From positions 3,886,501 to 3,950,500 of the forward strand of contig NZ_CP023004.1 in NCBI RefSeq assembly GCF_003096195.1: 64,000 nucleotides of DNA. Direction: 5' to 3'. Positions 40,249 to 48,346 of the stretch are shown here, one piece after another. The notes beneath the pieces are model-generated. The model worked only from the letters and a program-made list of their open reading frames with translations, made no database searches and was not told the origin of the DNA. The stretch is from Ereboglobus luteus. GTDB lineage: Bacteria; Verrucomicrobiota; Verrucomicrobiia; Opitutales; Opitutaceae. Position 1 is the stretch's first letter. Every line of letters begins with the position of its first letter. The translations under genes were made by a program, and so were the position numbers.

Positions 40249-43200
40249 TTATTTTTTGCCGAGCAGTTTGTGGATTTCGCTTCCGGCGAGGAGGAACGCG
40301 CCTGAGCCGTAGGCTTCGGTGGAATCGTCGGGGAAGTTTTTCGGGTCGTAGCCGACCGGCTGCACGTGCGTGAGCTTGCCCGCGGGCGTGACACAATCGA
40401 CCATGGCCCGCCAGCATTTGAGCGTCGGTTTCTCATAGGTGGCGCGGTCAAGCAGGCCGTTGTTCATGCCCCAGGCAAAGGCGTGGCAGAAAAAGCCGGA
40501 GCCGCTGGTTTCCTTGAGCGGATAGCTGGCGGGATCAAGCATGCTGGCGCGCCACAGGCCGTCGGGTTGCTGGCATGCGAGCACGGCGGCGGCCATCTCC
40601 TTGAACTGTTGCTCAAAACGGGGGCGCGCGGAATCGTCGGCGGGCAGGGTTTGCAGCACGCGGACAAGGCCGCCCATCACCCAGCCGTTGCCTCGGCTCC
40701 AGAAGATTTTTTTGCCGTTTGCCTCGCGCGGGGCGTCGGGGCCGATGAAGCGGTCGTCGCGGAAATAGAGGTGCTCGTCGTTGTCGTAGAGGTGCCCGGA
40801 GGTGAGCCACCAGTTGGTCACGGCGAAGTCGCGATAGGCTTTGTTGCCGGTCGCCATGTAGAGCTTGATCCACGCGGGCGGCGCCATGTAGAGCGAGTCG
40901 CACCACGACCAGCGATCGCGGTGGCGGGGATTGGAGACGGAGTCGAACCGCATGCTGATGTCGAGGGGATTCGCGAGGATGTAGTCGAAGCGCTCGATGG
41001 TCGGCGCGAGCATTTTCGGGTCGCGGTATTTTTGCCAAAGGTCGATGTAGGTTTGCGAGACGCAGTGGTCGTCGGCGTCGTAGATGCGCGTGAAGGGTTT
41101 CCATTCGTTGCGCTCCGCGATGCCACGCAGGACTTCGTAATAGTGCTCGTCGTTTGTGAGCTGCGCGAGCGCGACGATGCCGGTGTAGCCGGCGGCCTGC
41201 ACCCAGCCCGCGGGGCTGAGCGTGGAGCGGTGCGGTTTGGTCGAGGGCGGGCGGTGAGGGTTCGCCAGCTGCCAGTCGGCGACTTTGCGCATGATGGTGA
41301 CAATTTCGGCGCGCGCTTGCGCGGGATCGCATTTTGCGGAGGCGCCGCAGGATGGGGCGTTGCCGGACTGCGAGGGGCGTGTCAGGGACTCGATGAATCC
41401 GTCGGGGAGTTTTTCGAGGTTGCAGAATTCGCCCGCGCCGGAGTCATCGAGGATTTGCACGCAGGACGCGGGGCCGAGGTCGGGATCGGTCCATTCGTTG
41501 ATCGCCCAGACAACTTTTTTGTCGGGGGTGACTTCGATGAGCTGGACGATTTTGTTCCACTCGGATTTTTTCACGCGGGCCGTCCAGTTTGTGATGACGG
41601 TGTTTCCGTTGGCGAGGCGGCGGGCCTGGTGCACGCTGTTTATGCGAATGCCGGGCAGGTCGCCGTCGCGCAGCTCCCACACGGTTTTGCCCGAGGGGGC
41701 GACTTCGCGCACGGTGCCGTGCTGGTTGCCGCTGACGAGCGTGTTGCCGTTGCGCAGGCGCACGGCGTGCCAGACGGAGGGCGCGTCGCACTCCCAGACG
41801 GGGTTCCAGTTTTTGTCATACTCGATGACCTTGCCGAGGTTCATGTGCGCGATGAGGTAGGTGCCTGCGGCGGTCACGCGGCAGTTGCGAAACTGGCCGT
41901 GGACGGAGCGTTGGTCGACGGGTTTGCGAGTGGGCACCGCGTGCTCCATTTCGATCGCGCCGGTCTTGAGGTTGAAGATGCGCGCCTTCGCTTCGGGCGA
42001 TCCGTTTTCCATGAAGAAAACATGGTCGTCACCGAGGGGCTGCGCGGTGTGGCACTCGTTCCAGCCGTCGGGGCCCTTGCCGCATTGGTAGTCGTGGAGG
42101 GTGTTGCCGTGCCTGTCGATTTTGCGCCAGCCGGTCTTGTAGGCGAAAACGATGTCGCCGTTGGGGAGCATGTGCATGTCGGAAAACTCGCTCAGGTTGT
42201 TGTTGGCGTCGCGAATCGGTATCCGGTAAGTGAATACAACCTTGCCGCCGCGGACGAGGAACAGGGTCTGGTCGGGTTTGCGCGTGTCGTATTCGCCGGT
42301 GTAGAGGAAGTCGTGTTGCGCGAGTCCGCCGCCGGGAAGCGTCGCGGGGGGATTCGGACAGTCGTAGGACGCGAGCACCTCGGCGCCGGCAAGGAGAACC
42401 ACGCCGCGACCGTGAAGCTCGTCGTCGGGGCGCGGGCGGTTTGCGTAGTAGGCGGCGTCCTGCCCGATGTTGGTGCCGCGGCAGGTGCCGTTGACCCGGC
42501 CGTCGGGCGTGATGTAGCCGGCGCAGATGGCGGCAAAGGCCTTGCGGGCATGGTCGATGTTTTGCCACGGAATCCAGCCGCGATTCGCCGCGCGCGCGAT
42601 GCAGTAGGCAAACATGGCGGTGCAGGAGGTTTCCTCCCAGAGCGAGGGATCGTCGAGCACCTGACGCCACATGCCGGTGGGTGCCTGAAGCGCCTTGATG
42701 CCCTCGATGTGGCGGCGGAGAATGTCGAGCATCTGCGGGCGCAACGGATGGTCGTCCGGCATAGCCGAGAGCACCTCGACCGCGGAAACCATCGCCCAGC
42801 CGTTGGCGCGCCCCCATTTCACGGGCGAGCGATGTTTCAACGGCTCGCTGTAAGCGTGGAACCAGACACCGTCGGCATCCTGCGTGCGCGCGGCCATGCT
42901 GATGACTTGGCGGGCGGCGTCGGAGAGGTGCTTGTAGTCGCCGGTGTATTGCGCCCAGCGGACGAGAAACGCGCCTCCCATGTAAAGATCGTCAATCCAG
43001 ACGGTGCCCTCGGGCCACTGCGGCGCGACGTTGAAACGCCTGTCGCCATCGGTGGAACGGGGACGCCAGAAAGCGCCGTCAGGGAGCCGGGCCTGTTTGT
43101 TCACAACCCAATCGGCGACACGTTCGACGACCGCCTTTTGCTCCGGCGTGACGCTCCCGGGATGCCGCAGCATCGCCTCAAGCATCTGCACGCCCATCGC

Positions 43201-43689
43201 CCCGCAGGAATCGAGATGCCCGAGACGCATGAGCCCGCCGATTTTCACGAGATTGCGGTTTTGGAGAAATTTTTTCCAGCCGTCGGAATCCGCGCCGATC
43301 CTGTCGCCCGCGGCGGCGAGAAACGCATAATCGCGAGCGACGATCTGGTTGTGCTTGATGACAAAATCGAGCGAGGCCTTGTCTTCGAGAAAATCGCTCG
43401 CGCGGATGACGCCGTAGAGCGTGACGCCCCACGGGTAACTCCACGCGATGCCCTCGGGCGAATTGGCGGCGTTGAGCGCGTCGAGCGTGGACACCCGGGT
43501 GTAATCGCCGTCCGCAAGCGGGCGCATCTGGCGCTCCGAGACGAGTTTCAGAACCGCGCGAATCGACGCCTCGTTTTTACCGGAAAGACCGGGTGTTTGG
43601 GAAAAGGCTGAAGGGCTGAAAGGCTGAAGAGCTGAAAGCGTAAACATCAGCGCGGTTAAAAGAGGAAGGCGGCAATGGCTGGTTTTCAT
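40249..43689 (-). CDS. GH105 - beta-propeller - GH105 fusion, exported
   Basis: 1146 residues from Met at 43689 (MKTSHCRLPLLTALMFTLSA opens the signal peptide; the frame is open further up). Residues about 30-445 form one complete GH105-type (alpha/alpha)6 domain (GTVWIDDLYMGGAFLVRWAQYTGD; KWGRANGWAMVSAVEVL; WEETSCTAMFAYCIARA). About 450-785 is a beta-propeller of the PQQ or arylsulfotransferase-like type (FSDMHMLPNGDIVFAYKTGWRKIDRHG; VWHAVRLRNGNTLVSGNQHGTVREVAPSGKTVWEL; VHQARRLANGNTVITNW). About 800-1146 is a second GH105 domain (WSWCDSLYMAPPAWIKLY; FWSRGNGWVMGGLVRVL; LKETSGSGFFCHAFAWG). Both barrels keep the catalytic Asp and the (R)xNGW motif. It would release unsaturated uronates twice over. 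Operator 107 bp upstream. Confidence 0.85.
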   Translation of the reverse strand: MKTSHCRLPLLTALMFTLSALQPFSPSAFSQTPGLSGKNEASIRAVLKLVSERQMRPLADGDYTRVSTLDALNAANSPEGIAWSYPWGVTLYGVIRASDFLEDKASLDFVIKHNQIVARDYAFLAAAGDRIGADSDGWKKFLQNRNLVKIGGLMRLGHLDSCGAMGVQMLEAMLRHPGSVTPEQKAVVERVADWVVNKQARLPDGAFWRPRSTDGDRRFNVAPQWPEGTVWIDDLYMGGAFLVRWAQYTGDYKHLSDAARQVISMAARTQDADGVWFHAYSEPLKHRSPVKWGRANGWAMVSAVEVLSAMPDDHPLRPQMLDILRRHIEGIKALQAPTGMWRQVLDDPSLWEETSCTAMFAYCIARAANRGWIPWQNIDHARKAFAAICAGYITPDGRVNGTCRGTNIGQDAAYYANRPRPDDELHGRGVVLLAGAEVLASYDCPNPPATLPGGGLAQHDFLYTGEYDTRKPDQTLFLVRGGKVVFTYRIPIRDANNNLSEFSDMHMLPNGDIVFAYKTGWRKIDRHGNTLHDYQCGKGPDGWNECHTAQPLGDDHVFFMENGSPEAKARIFNLKTGAIEMEHAVPTRKPVDQRSVHGQFRNCRVTAAGTYLIAHMNLGKVIEYDKNWNPVWECDAPSVWHAVRLRNGNTLVSGNQHGTVREVAPSGKTVWELRDGDLPGIRINSVHQARRLANGNTVITNWTARVKKSEWNKIVQLIEVTPDKKVVWAINEWTDPDLGPASCVQILDDSGAGEFCNLEKLPDGFIESLTRPSQSGNAPSCGASAKCDPAQARAEIVTIMRKVADWQLANPHRPPSTKPHRSTLSPAGWVQAAGYTGIVALAQLTNDEHYYEVLRGIAERNEWKPFTRIYDADDHCVSQTYIDLWQKYRDPKMLAPTIERFDYILANPLDISMRFDSVSNPRHRDRWSWCDSLYMAPPAWIKLYMATGNKAYRDFAVTNWWLTSGHLYDNDEHLYFRDDRFIGPDAPREANGKKIFWSRGNGWVMGGLVRVLQTLPADDSARPRFEQQFKEMAAAVLACQQPDGLWRASMLDPASYPLKETSGSGFFCHAFAWGMNNGLLDRATYEKPTLKCWRAMVDCVTPAGKLTHVQPVGYDPKNFPDDSTEAYGSGAFLLAGSEIHKLLGKK
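43601..43638. repeat. Second copy of the GGCTGAAGGGCTGAA repeat
   Basis: Identical to 20712-20749 but for one base. It encodes TLSALQPFSPSAFS in the signal peptide of the GH105 fusion. Confidence 0.85.
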
Positions 43690-43796
43690 AAAAAAACGAG
43701 GAAAGCGCGCCGGGGGCGCGTCATTAAGGGTAACGGGTGTCATGAAGATGCCTCCCACGTTAGAAGAACATGGGGCGCGAATGGAAAAACTTTAAC

Positions 43797-43812
43797 TAGG
43801 CTTATTGGACTA
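43797..43812. promoter_or_regulatory. Locus operator copy, GH105 fusion gene
   Basis: TAGGCT-TATT-GGACTA on the plus strand (TAGTCC-AATA-AGCCTA in gene direction), 107 bp before the start at 43689. The following bases GTTAAAGTTTTTCCATTCG and TTCTTCTAACGT parallel those after the copy at 38680-38695. Confidence 0.78.
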
Positions 43813-43823
43813 TGTCGCGGGAG

Positions 43824-45206
43824 TCACCGCGACTGCCGGACAATATACACATTGCGCTTCGCCTCGCGGATCGTTCCGTCGCCGGATTGCGTGAGGAGGA
43901 ACTTGGCGTCGGGGTGCGCGTTGTCGATCACGTGGATGCGGTCTATCGCGGACCTCACCTTGCGCGGTGTGGTCTTGCCGGACTGGCCGCCGCGCGCGTT
44001 GTCAACAAAATCGACTTCGCCAAGATTTTCGGGAATGGCAATCACGCCTGCCTCCCGCCACTGCGCGCCGCCATCCGTCGTTTCGTAAATCCGCACCGCC
44101 CTTCCCTCCGGACGATAAACGCGAAAGGAGTCGGGGCCGGTTTTCTCCGTCTCGCGCGGATCAATGTGACCGGCGATGCGGGTGAAGCGCCATTCGCGCT
44201 TCGCGGCGTCCCATGTCGCCGAGGAGAGGCCGTTGTGGTGATAACTGTCGAACACAATAAGCGGCGCGCCGTTGTCGCGATAATGCGCGGAAACCATCAG
44301 GCCGGCGCGGTGGCCCTTTTCGGGGATTCCGGTGTCGAGCACGAGGCAATGCTCGTCCATCTCCTTGTTGTCGATGTGCGTGCCGAGATCGCGGCCCTCG
44401 ATATTATACAAATGGTCGTTGGCGGGGTTGAGCCATGCGTAATACACATTGCGCCCGTAAGTGGCGTGGGCGTGGCGCCCGAGCTTTTCGCCGGCGATTG
44501 TCCATGCGATATGAATGCGGGCGGGCTGTTTGCCGTCGGCGGAGGCGGGCTGGTAGGTGACCTTGCCGTTATACACTTCGCACATGTTGTCGGTCGCACG
44601 GCCAAACGGGTCGGCGATCATGTGGCGCGTCCACGTTTTCCCGCCATCGGCGGACTTCACCATTTGATAAGGACGGTCGTCGGAATAACCGTTGGTCCGG
44701 CGGGTGTCGCGGAAGAACACATAAAACACGCCCTCGCTTGTAATGACCGGCGCGGGATACGAAGCGCCGTGTGAAACCTCGATCACGCGGTCATCCCATT
44801 CGCCCTCGATGCTGAGCGGTTTCGGCGAGACGGTGTGGCGGAGGGGCGAATTGTGGCAGCCGTAGAAAATATGTATGCGTCCGTCGGGGCCGCGCAACAT
44901 GCCGGGATAGTTGTGCTTGTCGACAAAGCTCGACGTGCCGGCGACCTTGTCCGCGCTCCACATGCCCGTGGCGTGATCGAGCTCCTTGACGACGGCGGTG
45001 CTGTTCGCGCCCATCCAAGTGACGAATGTTTTGTTCGCGCCGGCATCATAAAAACCAATGTTGATTGGCCGCTGATCGGAGCGGGTGTTGGCGCGCGGGC
45101 TGAGCAGGGAAACGACATGCGCGGCGGCGATGCCGCCGCTAATGAATAATGAAAAATGTATAATGAATAATGCGCAGGGGGCGCGGAGCATGGTGTGGAT
45201 TTTCAT
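43824..45206 (-). CDS. BNR_4-type beta-propeller protein, putative lyase
   Basis: 460 residues from Met at 45206 (signal peptide MKIHTMLRAPCALFIIHFSL). The mature sequence has the BNR_4 propeller pattern: INIGFYDAGANKTFVTWMG, VDKHNYPGMLRGPDGRIHIFYGCHNSPLRHTVSPKPLSIEGEW, SYPAPVITSEGVFYVFFRDTRRTNGYSDDRPYQMVKSADGGKTWTRHMI, and ARIHIAWTI. The HNYPGM and HNSPLRH motifs with the following blades resemble the propeller ulvan lyases of PL24/PL25 and related uronate lyases, so a lyase role is possible; catalytic His residues are present but I cannot prove the family. It lies between GH28 (96 bp upstream) and the GH105 fusion (operator in between). Confidence 0.7.
   Translation of the reverse strand: MKIHTMLRAPCALFIIHFSLFISGGIAAAHVVSLLSPRANTRSDQRPINIGFYDAGANKTFVTWMGANSTAVVKELDHATGMWSADKVAGTSSFVDKHNYPGMLRGPDGRIHIFYGCHNSPLRHTVSPKPLSIEGEWDDRVIEVSHGASYPAPVITSEGVFYVFFRDTRRTNGYSDDRPYQMVKSADGGKTWTRHMIADPFGRATDNMCEVYNGKVTYQPASADGKQPARIHIAWTIAGEKLGRHAHATYGRNVYYAWLNPANDHLYNIEGRDLGTHIDNKEMDEHCLVLDTGIPEKGHRAGLMVSAHYRDNGAPLIVFDSYHHNGLSSATWDAAKREWRFTRIAGHIDPRETEKTGPDSFRVYRPEGRAVRIYETTDGGAQWREAGVIAIPENLGEVDFVDNARGGQSGKTTPRKVRSAIDRIHVIDNAHPDAKFLLTQSGDGTIREAKRNVYIVRQSR
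45118..45177. repeat. 60-bp exact repeat, copy 1, in a signal peptide
   Basis: Begins TGCGCGGCGGCGATGCCGCC and ends with TATAATGAATAATGCGCAG. It is identical base for base to 46738-46797. On the minus strand it encodes CALFIIHFSLFISGGIAAA, the hydrophobic core and cleavage region of the BNR protein signal peptide. Confidence 0.92.
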
Positions 45207-45226
45207 AATTGCTGGTTGTAATTTTT

Positions 45227-45297
45227 TTGTAGCGCGGACTGCCAAGTCTGCCGGGGTCTTAGCATCGGCAAAGCAGACTTGGCGGTTCGCGCTACAA
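45227..45297. repeat. Dispersed palindrome, 25-bp arms
   Basis: TTGTAGCGCGGACTGCCAAG continuing TCTGC (45227-45251) pairs with 45273-45297 in 23 of 25 positions. It lies between the GH28 and BNR genes. A fragment recurs near 40184-40204 and the start (TGTAGCGCAGACTGCG) near 27383. Confidence 0.8.
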
Positions 45298-45302
45298 AGG
45301 GT

Positions 45303-46826
45303 CTACATTGTTTTGTTTTTAATTTCGGCGGTTTTACCGTCGGGGAGGCCGCGGGAGTTGCGGATTTCGAGGTTTTTAATCGCCTCTAGGCGCAGGAGAT
45401 GGGGAGCCTCGGTTTTTTGCGTGTCGAATCCGTCGAGGGTCAGGTTGTGGACATCGAATGCGACCAGGGGCGGGCATTTGTCGGGATTTTCGTAGGCGAG
45501 TTTCACGTTGCGCAGGGTCAGGCCGCGGACATGGCGGATGAAAATCCCGGCGGCGGGTCGCTTGCCGAGACTGCGCGGCGAATAATCTTTCGGATATACG
45601 GGATTTTTGATCGCGTCATCCTCGGCGGTGCCGCTGCCGGGCATTGTGATTTTAATATTTTCAAGCGTGATGTTTTCCAACGGATAATCCGGGAGGCCGG
45701 ATATCGTCGCGGGCACGATGATATTGCGGCGGTTCGCGCGGGCTTGTTCGGCCGTCACGTTTGATATAACCACGTTGCGAATGACGCCGGGTTTCACGCC
45801 TTTCTCGCCCGTGCGCAAGCGGTCCGAGATCAACATATATACGGGGGTTGTCGCGCCCTTGATTTTAATATTGTTCATGCGCACGCCGTCGATGATCGCG
45901 CTGTCGTTGCAGGTGATGCCGAGCGCGGCCTTTCCCGCCCTGCCGATTGTGATGCCCCACACGTTTATATTATAAAAATCGCCCGCGGTCTCGGAGCCGA
46001 ACTGGATGCCGTTGCAGCCGGTTTCGAAATAACAATTCCAAACATATATGTTTTCCGTCTTTATGCGGCGCCCGAGGGCGTAGTCGCTTTTGATGCCCAC
46101 GGTGTCGTCGCCGCAGCCGGTGAAATGATTGTCGTATATTTGAACATTGCGGCACCCCATGAGGTCGATGGCGTCGCGGGAACGCTTGATGACGGTGTTC
46201 GCGATTGTGATATTTTCGCAGTCGTTGAGAAGATACACAAAATGGCCGCCCTTGGTGAAGGTGGTGCCTTCGAAGTGGAGGTTTTTGCCGACGCGGATGG
46301 CGAAGATTTTGTCGCCGATGCCGGGTTCCTTGGGGTCGCCGTTTATGATTGTGCCTCCGTCGATCGTTCCGCCGAGAACGGCAAAGTTCTCGACGTTTTC
46401 TCCCCACATGAGCGCGTTTTGAAAATGACTGTGTCCGAAGTCCTGGTATTTGCGGTGGGGGTTCGGCTCGGGCGGGAGGAACGCGCCCGCCGGGCCGCCG
46501 GTGATGGTGGCGTCCTTGTCGAGCTGGAGCCGGACGTTGTTTTGGATGCGAACGGAGGCGGCGAGGTAGTTTCCCGGCGGCACATACACGGTTCCGCCCC
46601 CGGCCTTGCTGCATGCGATAAAGGCCTTATTGAAGGCGGCGGTGTCGTTTGCCTTGCCGTCGCCCTTGGCCCCGAAATCGCGAAGATTGAAGGTGCGATC
46701 GGGAAACGTCGGCACCGGGTAATTTGGCGGTGTGAAGTGCGCGGCGGCGATGCCGCCGCTAATGAATAATGAAAAATGTATAATGAATAATGCGCAGAGG
46801 CGGCGAAAAGTGCGTCGAGCGGACAT
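45303..46826 (-). CDS. GH28-type beta-helix enzyme
   Basis: 507 residues with signal peptide (LCALFIIHFSLFISGGIAAA). GH28 pattern: RTFNLRDFGAKGDGKANDTAAFNKAFIACSKAGGGTVYVPPGNYLAASVRIQNNVRLQLDKDATI, then GGTIDGGTI, SRDAIDLMGCRNVQIYDNHFTGCGDDTVGIKSD with the paired Asp of the family, and CNGIQFGSETAGDFYNINVWGITI in place of the usual G(F/L)AIGSE block. The NxD motif is present as SRDAID. It ends DGKTAEIKNKTM. Likely an exo- or endo-polygalacturonase-type hydrolase. It is in the series behind the TonB receptor, 28 bp after the preceding GH28 gene. Confidence 0.85.
   Translation of the reverse strand: MSARRTFRRLCALFIIHFSLFISGGIAAAHFTPPNYPVPTFPDRTFNLRDFGAKGDGKANDTAAFNKAFIACSKAGGGTVYVPPGNYLAASVRIQNNVRLQLDKDATITGGPAGAFLPPEPNPHRKYQDFGHSHFQNALMWGENVENFAVLGGTIDGGTIINGDPKEPGIGDKIFAIRVGKNLHFEGTTFTKGGHFVYLLNDCENITIANTVIKRSRDAIDLMGCRNVQIYDNHFTGCGDDTVGIKSDYALGRRIKTENIYVWNCYFETGCNGIQFGSETAGDFYNINVWGITIGRAGKAALGITCNDSAIIDGVRMNNIKIKGATTPVYMLISDRLRTGEKGVKPGVIRNVVISNVTAEQARANRRNIIVPATISGLPDYPLENITLENIKITMPGSGTAEDDAIKNPVYPKDYSPRSLGKRPAAGIFIRHVRGLTLRNVKLAYENPDKCPPLVAFDVHNLTLDGFDTQKTEAPHLLRLEAIKNLEIRNSRGLPDGKTAEIKNKTM
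46738..46797. repeat. 60-bp exact repeat, copy 2, in a signal peptide
   Basis: Identical to 45118-45177. Here it encodes the signal-peptide core of the GH28 enzyme. The mature parts of the two proteins are unrelated, so only the leader is shared. Confidence 0.92.
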
Positions 46827-46854
46827 GATAACTTAATAATAAACGCAAACAAGT

Positions 46855-48321
46855 TTAGTCCCGGATTGACAGTTTCCTTTCATCAGCCGGAGTGAGCGGC
46901 GGCGATGCAGGCATGAGTTCGCCGTTGATGCGCACGTCCTCGAAGCGCACGTTGTCGATGTGGTGTATCCAGAGCGGTTTTTTGGCCTCGCCGACGGTGA
47001 TGCGGCGCAGGACGACATCACGCACGGGCGTGCCCGGCTGTCCGTCGAAATAGACACCGTAGTTGTTGGATTTCGTGCAGGTCACATCCTCGACGACAAA
47101 ATTGCGGAATTGAGGAGGATGGTTCTCGCCTCGCCAGCCGTGGTAGTTGGTTTCAAAACGCACGGCGGCCTCGTTAACGTGGCCGACTTCGATGCGGCGC
47201 ACATACACGTTTTCCACGGTGCCGCCGCGGTCGGGATTGGACTTTGTGTAAATTGCGGCGCGTTTGCCGTCGAGCACCTTGCAGTCCTCGATGAAGACGT
47301 TGCGCACGCCGCCGGACATTTCGCTGCCAATGGCGAAACCGTAGAGTTTACCCGCGGCGATGCAGCGGCGGATGACGATGTTTTCGCACGGGCGGGCAAC
47401 GCGCCAGCCGTCCTGGTCGCGCCCGGACTTGATGGCGATGGAGTCGTCGCCCGTCTTGAAATAGCAGTCCTCGATGAGCACGTCGCGACACGAATCGGGA
47501 TCGACGCCGTCGTTGTTGCCGGTGGTCGATTCGATGCGAATACCGCGAACAGTGAGGTTGGTGCAATAAACGGGATGCACGCACCAGAATGGCATGTTGG
47601 TGACGGTCACTCCCTCGATGAGCACGCCTTCGCACTCCACAGGCTCAATGCCGCCGGGCCGCAAATAATGTCCGTCGCCGAAGACGCGCTCGGTGACAGG
47701 AGTTTGCGCCGCGCCCATGCGCCAGAGCGCCTGGCGGTCGCGCTCGTGCATGGAACCCTTGCCGTCGGGACGGCGGAGCTTCACAAAATTATACATGCCC
47801 TCCTTGCCATTCCCGTTGATCGTGCCCTTCCCGGTAATTGCAATATTGGTTTGCTTATAAGCGTAAATGAGCGGCGAATAATTATATAACATAGTGCCCT
47901 CCCATCGCGTAAGCACGACCGGCATGTAATCCTTCGGATTGGTTCCGAATAGCAGCGTGGCGCCCCCGGAGACGTGCAGATTTACGCCGCTCCTCAGATG
48001 GATCGGACCGTTGCAAAGAAACACGCCGGAGGGAATGACGACACGCCCGCCTCCAGCCTTCACACAAGCCTCAAACGCGGCGACAATCGCAGGGCGAGCG
48101 TCGGTTTCACCACCCGCAAGCGCGCCGTGGTCAGTGATAACAAAATCACGTTTTGGAAACTCGGGGGCTTTTATGCGAGCGAGTATTTCGTCCCGTCCCA
48201 ACCAGGGATCCCTCTGAGCCCCGGGGGCCAGGGCATTTGGCGCGGCCGAGAGTCCACTTGCGGTGATGCAGGCTGCGGCAAGTGTGACCAGCAAACAACG
48301 AATTGTATTTATATAAGACAT
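46855..48321 (-). CDS. GH28 polygalacturonase-type enzyme
   Basis: 488 residues, signal peptide MSYINTIRCLLVTLAAACIT ending GLSA. All four GH28 catalytic blocks are intact: TTGNNDGVDPDSC, FKTGDDSIAIKSG (paired Asp near residue 292), LYGFAIGSEMSGGVRN (the GFAIGSE variant of GHG), and AIYTKSNPDRGGTVEN carrying the substrate-binding basic residue. A substrate preference for digalacturonate or exo-cleavage cannot be read directly. It follows the S9-like gene by 25 bp and precedes a second GH28 gene, so the pair is co-transcribed from the TonB promoter. This is the most canonical polygalacturonase-type gene in the window. Confidence 0.93.
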   Translation of the reverse strand: MSYINTIRCLLVTLAAACITASGLSAAPNALAPGAQRDPWLGRDEILARIKAPEFPKRDFVITDHGALAGGETDARPAIVAAFEACVKAGGGRVVIPSGVFLCNGPIHLRSGVNLHVSGGATLLFGTNPKDYMPVVLTRWEGTMLYNYSPLIYAYKQTNIAITGKGTINGNGKEGMYNFVKLRRPDGKGSMHERDRQALWRMGAAQTPVTERVFGDGHYLRPGGIEPVECEGVLIEGVTVTNMPFWCVHPVYCTNLTVRGIRIESTTGNNDGVDPDSCRDVLIEDCYFKTGDDSIAIKSGRDQDGWRVARPCENIVIRRCIAAGKLYGFAIGSEMSGGVRNVFIEDCKVLDGKRAAIYTKSNPDRGGTVENVYVRRIEVGHVNEAAVRFETNYHGWRGENHPPQFRNFVVEDVTCTKSNNYGVYFDGQPGTPVRDVVLRRITVGEAKKPLWIHHIDNVRFEDVRINGELMPASPPLTPADERKLSIRD

Positions 48322-48346
48322 GAGTATATTTTATTATATAATAATG

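Noticed and set aside
40366-43611. Plus-strand ORF of 1081 residues opposite the GH105 fusion
   Set aside because: Gly/Val/Ala/Glu-rich translation with no leader or domain; the opposite strand carries recognised GH105 motifs, so this is an antisense shadow of high-GC DNA.
46848-46862. TAGTCC near the stop of the GH28 gene at 46855
   Set aside because: No matching right half-site; it overlaps the stop codon by chance.
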